DNA from: Rallus limicola
Lineage: Eukaryota; Chordata; Aves; Gruiformes; Rallidae
DNA: 64,000 nucleotides
NCBI GenBank assembly: GCA_022605955.1
Contig: JAKCOZ010000010.1
Location: forward strand, 186,001 to 250,000
Direction: 5' to 3'
Under the pieces are notes generated by a model. The model was given only the letters and a program-made list of their open reading frames with translations, was not told the origin of the DNA and did not search any database. Positions 58,453 through 64,000 of the stretch are shown one piece after another. Position 1 is the stretch's first letter. The number at the start of each line of letters is the position of its first letter. The position numbers and the translations under genes were made by a program.

Positions 58453-61400
58453 TTAGAGCCAAAGTGACAGGGGATGCTTGTGTGTCCTGTTAGGAGGTTT
58501 CAGACAAGCTATGCCTTTCAGGCCTAGCTTCTTTACTTTGGGAGTTATTGCTGGACGTTTAGCATGTTTTGAACTGCAGTCTGCTAGGGCCGAGAAAAGC
58601 ACCGTAGGAGGTTCCAGGCATGTTCCCTCTTTCCAGGCAAAGGAAAAGGCTGAGAGCCAAAGTGACAGGGTCTGCTTGTGTGTCCTGTTAGGAGGTTTCA
58701 GACAAGCTATGCCTTTCAGGCCTAGCTTCTTTACTTTGGGAGTTATTGCTGGACGTTTAGCATGTTTTGAACTGCAGTCTGCTAGGGCCGAGAAAAGCAC
58801 CGTAGGAGGTTCCAGGCATGTTCCCTCTTTCCAGGCAAAGGAAAAGGCTGAGAGCCAAAGTGACAGGGTCTGCTTGTGTGTCCTGTTAGGAGGTTTCAGA
58901 CAAGCTATGCCTTTCAGGCCTAGCTTCTTTACTTTGGGAGTTATTGCTGGACGTTTAGCATGTTTTGAACTGCAGTCTGCTAGGGCCGAGAAAAGCACCG
59001 TAGGAGGTTCCAGGCATGTTCCCTCTTTCCAGGCAAAGGAAAAGGCTGAGAGCCAAAGTGACAGGGTCTGCTTGTGTGTCCTGTTAGGAGGTTTCAGACA
59101 AGCTATGCCTTTCAGGCCTAGCTTCTTTACTTTGGGAGTTATTGCTGGACGTTTAGCATGTTTTGAACTGCAGTCTGCTAGGGCCGAGAAAAGCACCGTA
59201 GGAGGTTCCAGGCATGTTCCCTCTTTCCAGGCAAAGGAAAAGGCTGAGAGCCAAAGTGACAGGGTCTGCTTGTGTGTCCTGTTAGGAGGTTTCAGACAAG
59301 CTATGCCTTTCATGCCTAGCTTCTTTACTTTGGGAGTTATTGCTGGATGTTTAGCATGTTTTGAACTGCAGTCTGCTAGGGCCGAGAAAAGCACCGTAGG
59401 AGGTTCCAGGCATTTTCCCTCTTTCCAAGCAAAGGAAAAGGCTGAGAGCCAAAGTGACAGGGTCTGCTTGTGTGTCCTGTTAGGAGGTTTCAGACAAGCT
59501 ATGCCTTTCCGGCCTAGCTTCTTTACTTTGGGAGTTATTGCTGGACGTTTAGCATGTTTTGAACTGCAGTCTGCTAGGGCCGAGAAAAGCACCGTAGGAG
59601 GTTCCAGGCATGTTGCCTCTTTCCAGGCAAAGGAAAAGGCTGAGAGCCAAAGTGACAGGGTCTGCATGTGTGTCCTGTTAGGAGGTTTCAGACAAGCTAT
59701 GCCTTTCAGTCCTAGCTTCTTTACTTTGGGAGTTATTGCTGGACGTTTAGCATGTTTTGAACTGCAGTCTGCTAGGGCCGAGAAAAGCACCGTAGGAGGT
59801 TCCAGGCATGTTCCCTCTTTCCAGGCAAAGGAAAAGGCTTAGAGCCAAAGTGACAGGGTCTGCTTGTGTGTCCTGTTAGGAGGTTTCAGACAAGCTATGC
59901 CTTTCAGGCCTAGCTTCTTTACTTTGGGAGTTATTGCTGGACGTTTAGCATGTTTTGAACTGCAGTCTGCTAGGGCCGAGAAAAGCACCGTAGGAGGTTC
60001 CAGGCATGGTCCCTCTTTCCAGGCAAAGGAAAAGGCTGAGAGCCAAAGTGACAGGGTCTGCTTGTGTGTCCTGTTAGGAGGTTTCAGACAAGCTATGCCT
60101 TTCAGTCCTAGCTTCTTTACTTTGGGAGTTATTGCTGGACGTTTAGCATGTTTTGAACTGCAGTCTGCTAGGGCCGAGAAAAGCACCGTAGGAGGTTCCA
60201 GGCATGTTCCCTCTTTCCAGGCAAAGGAAAAGGCTGAGAGCCAAAGTGACAGGGTCTGCTTGTGTGTCCTGTTAGAAGGTTTCAGACAAGCTATGCCTTT
60301 CAGGCCTAGCTTCTTTACTTTGGGAGTTATTGCTGGATGTTTAGCATGTTTTAAACTGCAGTCTGCTAGGGCCGAGAAAAGCACCGTAGGAGATACCAGG
60401 AATGTTCCCTCTTTCCAGGCAAAGGGAAAGGCTGAGAGCCAAAGTGACAGGGTCTGCTTGTGTGTCCTGTTAGGAGGTTTCAGACAAGCTATGCCTTTCA
60501 GGCCTAGCTTCTTTACTTTGGGAGTTATTGCTGGACGTTTAGCATGTTTTGAACTGCAGTCTGCTTGGGCCGAGAAAAGCACCGTAGGAGGTTGTAGGCA
60601 TGATCCCTCTTTCCAGGCAAAGCAAAAGGCTGAGAGCCCAAGTGACAGGGTCTGCTTGTGTGTCCTGTTAGGAGGTTTCAGACAAGCTATGCCTTTCAGT
60701 ACTAGCTTCTTTAATTTGGGCGTTATATCTGGACGTTTAGCATGTTTTGAGCAGCAGTCTGCTAGGGACGAGAAAAGCACTGTAGGAGCTAGCAGGCATG
60801 TTCCCTCTTTCCTGACAAAGGAGATGGCTGAGAGCCAAAGTGACAGGGTCTGTTTGTGTGTCCTGTTAGGAGGTTTCCGACAAGCTATGCCTTTCCAGCC
60901 TAGCTTCTTTATTTGGGAGTTATTGCTGGACGTTTTGCATGTTTTGAACTGCAGTCTGCTATTGCCAAGAAAAGCACCGTAGGAGGTTCCAGGCATGTTC
61001 CCTCTTTCCAGGCAAAGGAAAAGGCTGAGAGCCAACGTGACAGGAGCTTCTTGTGTGTCCTTTTAGGAGATTTCAGACAAGCTATGCCTTTCAGGCCTAG
61101 CTTCTTTACTTTGGGAGTTATTGCTGGACGTTTAGCATGTTTTGAACTGCAGTCTGCTAGGGAGGAGAAAAGCACCGTAGGAGGTTCCAGGCATATTCCC
61201 TCTTTCCAAGCAAAGGAAAAGGCTGAGAACCAAAGTGACAGGGTCTGCTTGTGTGTCCTGTTAGGAGGTTTCAGACAAGCTATGCCTTTCAGGCCTAGCT
61301 TCTTTACTTTGGGAGTTATTGCTGGACGTTTAGCATGTTTTGAACTGCAGTCTCCTATGGCCGAGAAAAGCACAGTAGCAGGTTCCAGGCATGTTCCATC

Positions 61401-61814
61401 TTTCCTGCCAATGGAAAAGGCTGAGAACCAAAGTGACAGGGTCTGCTTGTGTGTCCTGTTAGGAGGTTTCAGACAAGCTATGCCTTTTCAGGCCTAGCTT
61501 CTTTATTTTGGGAGATTTTCCTGGACGTTTAGAATGTTCTGAACTGCAGTCGGCTACGGCCGAGAAAAGCACCAGAGGAGGTTCCAGCCATGTTCCATTT
61601 TTCAGGCAAAGGAAAAGGCTGAGAGCCAAAGCGACAGGGGCTGCTTGTGTGTCCTGTTAGAAGGTTTCAGACAAGCTATGCCTTTCAGTCCTAGCTTCTT
61701 TACTTTGGGAGTTGTTGCTGGACGTTTAGCATGTTTTGAACTGCAGTCTGCTAGGGCCGAGAAAAGCACCGTAGGAGGTTCCAGGCATGTTCCCTCTTTC
61801 CAGGCAAAGGAAAA
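58450..61814 (+). repeat. 17-mer HOR, copy 1 (3,365 bp)
   Basis: The copy runs from one gggttagagcc monomer to the next, 3,365 bp or 17 x 198 - 1. The order is four or five plain R monomers, a catgcctag monomer, a cattttcc/ccaagc monomer without deletion (about 59,411), an S monomer with gtctgcatg, gcttagagcc (about 59,838), an R monomer with gcatggtcc, S, the unusual run of 60.26-61.02 kb, a gatttcag/gcatattcc pair, an agcacagtagcagg monomer and the gattttcctgg/ccatttttcagg monomer. Confidence 0.87.
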
Positions 61815-64000
61815 GGGTTAGAGCCAAAGTGACAGGGGATGCTTGTGTGTCCTGTTAGGAGGTTTCAGACAAGCTATGCCTTTCAGGCCTAGCTTCTTTA
61901 CTTTGGGAGTTATTGCTGGACGTTTAGCATGTTTTGAACTGCAGTCTGCTAGGGCCGAGAAAAGCACCGTAGGAGGTTCCAGGCATGTTCCCTCTTTCCA
62001 GGCAAAGGAAAAGGCTGAGAGCCAAAGTGACAGGGTCTGCTTGTGTGTCCTGTTAGGAGGTTTCAGACAAGCTATGCCATTCAGGCCTAGCTTCTTTACT
62101 TTGGGAGTTATTGCTGGACGTTTAGCATGTTTTGAACTGCAGTCTGCTAGGGCCGAGAAAAGCACCGTAGGAGGTTCCAGGCATGTTCCCTCTTTCCAGG
62201 CAAAGGAAAAGGCTGAGAGCCAAAGTGACAGGGTCTGCTTGTGTGTCCTGTTAGGAGGTTTCAGACAAGCTATGCCTTTCAGGCCTAGCTTCTTTACTTT
62301 GGGAGTTATTGCTGGACGTTTAGCATGTTTTGAACTGCAGTCTGCTAGGGCCGAGAAAAGCACCGTAGGAGGTTCCAGGCATGTTCCCTCTTTCCAGGCA
62401 AAGGAAAAGGCTGAGAGCCAAAGTGACAGGGTCTGCTTGTGTGTCCTGTTAGGAGGTTTCAGACAAGCTATGCCTTTCAGGCCTAGCTTCTTTACTTTGG
62501 GAGTTATTGCTGGACGTTTAGCATGTTTTGAACTGCAGTCTGCTAGGGCCGAGAAAAGCACCGTAGGAGGTTCCAGGCATGTTCCCTCTTTCCAGGCAAA
62601 GGAAAAGGCTGAGAGCCAAAGTGACAGGGTCTGCTTGTGTGTCCTGTTAGGAGGTTTCAGACAAGCTATGCCTTTCATGCCTAGCTTCTTTACTTTGGGA
62701 GTTATTGCTGGACGTTTAGCATGTTTTGAACTGCAGTCTGCTAGGGCCGAGAAAAGCACCGTAGGAGGTTCCAGGCATTTTCCCTCTTTCCAAGCAAAGG
62801 AAAAGGCTGAGAGCCAAAGTGACAGGGTCTGCTTGTGTGTCCTGTTAGGAGGTTTCAGACAAGCTATGCCTTTCCGGCCTAGCTTCTTTACTTTGGGAGT
62901 TATTGCTGGACGTTTAGCATGTTTTGAACTGCAGTCTGCTAGGGCCGAGAAAAGCACCGTAGGAGGTTCCAGGCATGTTGCCTCTTTCCAGGCAAAGGAA
63001 AAGGCTGAGAGCCAAAGTGACAGGGTCTGCATGTGTGTCCTGTTAGGAGGTTTCAGACAAGCTATGCCTTTCAGTCCTAGCTTCTTTACTTTGGGAGTTA
63101 TTGCTGGACGTTTAGCATGTTTTGAACTGCAGTCTGCTAGGGCCGAGAAAAGCACCGTAGGAGGTTCCAGGCATGTTCCCTCTTTCCAGGCAAAGGAAAA
63201 GGCTTAGAGCCAAAGTGACAGGGTCTGCTTGTGTGTCCTGTTAGGAGGTTTCAGACAAGCTATGCCTTTCAGGCCTAGCTTCTTTACTTTGGGAGTTATT
63301 GCTGGACGTTTAGCATGTTTTGAACTGCAGTCTGCTAGGGCCGAGAAAAGCACCGTAGGAGGTTCCAGGCATGGTCCCTCTTTCCAGGCAAAGGAAAAGG
63401 CTGAGAGCCAAAGTGACAGGGTCTGCTTGTGTGTCCTGTTAGGAGGTTTCAGACAAGCTATGCCTTTCAGTCCTAGCTTCTTTACTTTGGGAGTTATTGC
63501 TGGACGTTTAGCATGTTTTGAACTGCAGTCTGCTAGGGCCGAGAAAAGCACCGTAGGAGGTTCCAGGCATGTTCCCTCTTTCCAGGCAAAGGAAAAGGCT
63601 GAGAGCCAAAGTGACAGGGTCTGCTTGTGTGTCCTGTTAGGAGGTTTCAGACAAGCTATGCCTTTCAGGCCTAGCTTCTTTACTTTGGGAGTTATTGCTG
63701 GACGTTTAGCATGTTTTGAACTGCAGTCTGCTAGGGCCGAGAAAAGCACCGTAGGAGGTTCCAGGCATGGTCCCTCTTTCCAGGCAAAGGAAAAGGCTGA
63801 GAGCCAAAGTGACAGGGTCTGCTTGTGTGTCCTGTTAGGAGGTTTCAGACAAGCTATGCCTTTCAGTCCTAGCTTCTTTACTTTGGGAGTTATTGCTGGA
63901 CGTTTAGCATGTTTTGAACTGCAGTCTGCTAGGGCCGAGAAAAGCACCGTAGGAGGTTCCAGGCATGGTCCCTCTTTCCAGGCAAAGGAAAAGGCTGAGA
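61815..64000 (+). repeat. 17-mer HOR, copy 2, cut by window end
   Basis: This follows copy 1 at an offset of 3,365 bp (cattttcc/ccaagc at about 62,776, gtctgcatg at about 63,026, gcttagagcc at about 63,203, gcatggtcc at 63,373). Small differences include tgccattcagg at about 62,078 and ggacg at about 62,707, where copy 1 has ggatg. From about 63.65 kb it departs: instead of the unusual run, the R-ggtcc and S monomers repeat as a 2-mer. Confidence 0.85.
63230..64000 (+). repeat. 2-mer (396 bp) tandem at the window end
   Basis: R-type monomers with gcatggtcc alternate with S-type monomers. The gcatggtcc marker is at 63,373 and 63,769, 396 bp apart, and again at 63,967, 198 bp later. In copy 1 of the 17-mer only one such pair is present. 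The window ends inside a monomer, so how far this goes is unknown. Confidence 0.75.

Larger units (their letters stand above)
23741..61561 (+). repeat. Diverged ggctacggcc monomer class, 13 copies
   Basis: The usual tctgctagggccga reads tcggctacggccga. Copies are at 23,741, 26,911, 30,081, 31,466, 37,207, 38,592, 41,165, 47,497, 51,256, 52,446, 56,009, 56,602 and 61,552. Most come with linked changes such as gcatgttctgaac, gttccatctttcc or gaggatcc (BamHI at about 23,768, 26,938, 30,108, 37,228 and 56,630). The class is absent from the first 23.7 kb. Whether it is ancestral or derived cannot be told from this window. Confidence 0.88.
1..64000 (+). repeat. 198-bp satellite DNA array, about 323 tandem monomers
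   Basis: A 198-bp unit recurs head to tail with no break from end to end. The landmark ccgtagg (monomer position 1) lies at 1, 199, 397 and so on to 63,947, and 63,946 bp is 323 x 198 minus 8. Most monomers differ from each other at only a few sites. Landmarks in each unit include the purine/pyrimidine block ttccctctttccagg, the stretch ggaggtttcagacaagct, the stretch cttctttactttgggag and actgcagt, an 8-bp palindrome with a PstI site. The consensus is 98/198 GC (57 G, 41 C on this strand) with 3 CpGs. Diagnostic sites used to type monomers are ttca[GG/GT/TG/TT]cct, ggac[g/t]ttt, agc[c/a]aag or agcccaag, gaga[g/a]cc, [gtc/ggc/gga]tgc, tcc[a/t]ggcaa and gcatg[t/g]tcc. It is not the 171-bp primate alpha satellite. 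The family is unknown to me. Confidence 0.98.

Noticed and set aside
1..64000. CRISPR array
   Set aside because: The repeat unit is 198 bp with no unique spacers. The whole unit repeats.
1..64000. Primate alpha satellite or another named satellite family
   Set aside because: The period is 198 bp, not 171 bp, and the sequence does not match any family I can recall. I cannot run a database search.

Overview
The whole 64 kb is one uninterrupted tandem array of a 198-bp satellite DNA. I find no gene, RNA gene, transposon or unique sequence. Monomer starts fall at position 1 and again at position 63,947, which is exactly 323 monomers with a net length change of only -8 bp, all in one orientation. 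Large satellite arrays like this belong to eukaryotic (peri)centromeric, subtelomeric or other heterochromatic blocks. The consensus monomer is about 49.5% GC with only 3 CpGs (observed/expected about 0.25, counted by hand). All three CpGs show C-to-T or G-to-A variants in some copies, as expected of a cytosine-methylated, vertebrate-like genome. I do not recognise the family and cannot name the species.

Layout. Monomers can be typed at a few diagnostic positions and are organised into several higher-order repeats (HORs). 1-1.6 kb: a 4-mer (792 bp) twice. 1.78-14.1 kb: a 32-mer HOR (6,335 bp) followed by a shortened second copy. 14.2-22.8 kb: phase-uniform monomers containing an 11-mer (2,178 bp) twice, itself built on a 4-mer. 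22.8-30.6 kb: a 14/16-mer (2,774 and 3,170 bp) in three copies. 30.6-38.2 kb: a mosaic of 9-mer repeats (1,782 bp) and re-used pieces of the previous HOR. 38.2-50.4 kb: a family marked by 197-bp monomers carrying GATATC, with a very recent 6,332-bp (32-monomer) duplication. 50.4-58.3 kb: the most diverged part, containing a 27-monomer (5,346 bp) duplication. 58.4-64 kb: a 17-mer (3,365 bp), about 1.65 copies.

Long open reading frames run through both strands, up to about 2,850 codons. They arise because the monomer is 66 codons long and its consensus lacks stops in one frame per strand. The common monomer variants are almost all amino-acid changing, and single-base indels and stop codons are tolerated, so I treat none of them as genes. 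The main biological content is the HOR architecture, especially the phase ledger: 32 one-base indels that reduce to nine classes, none of them unique.
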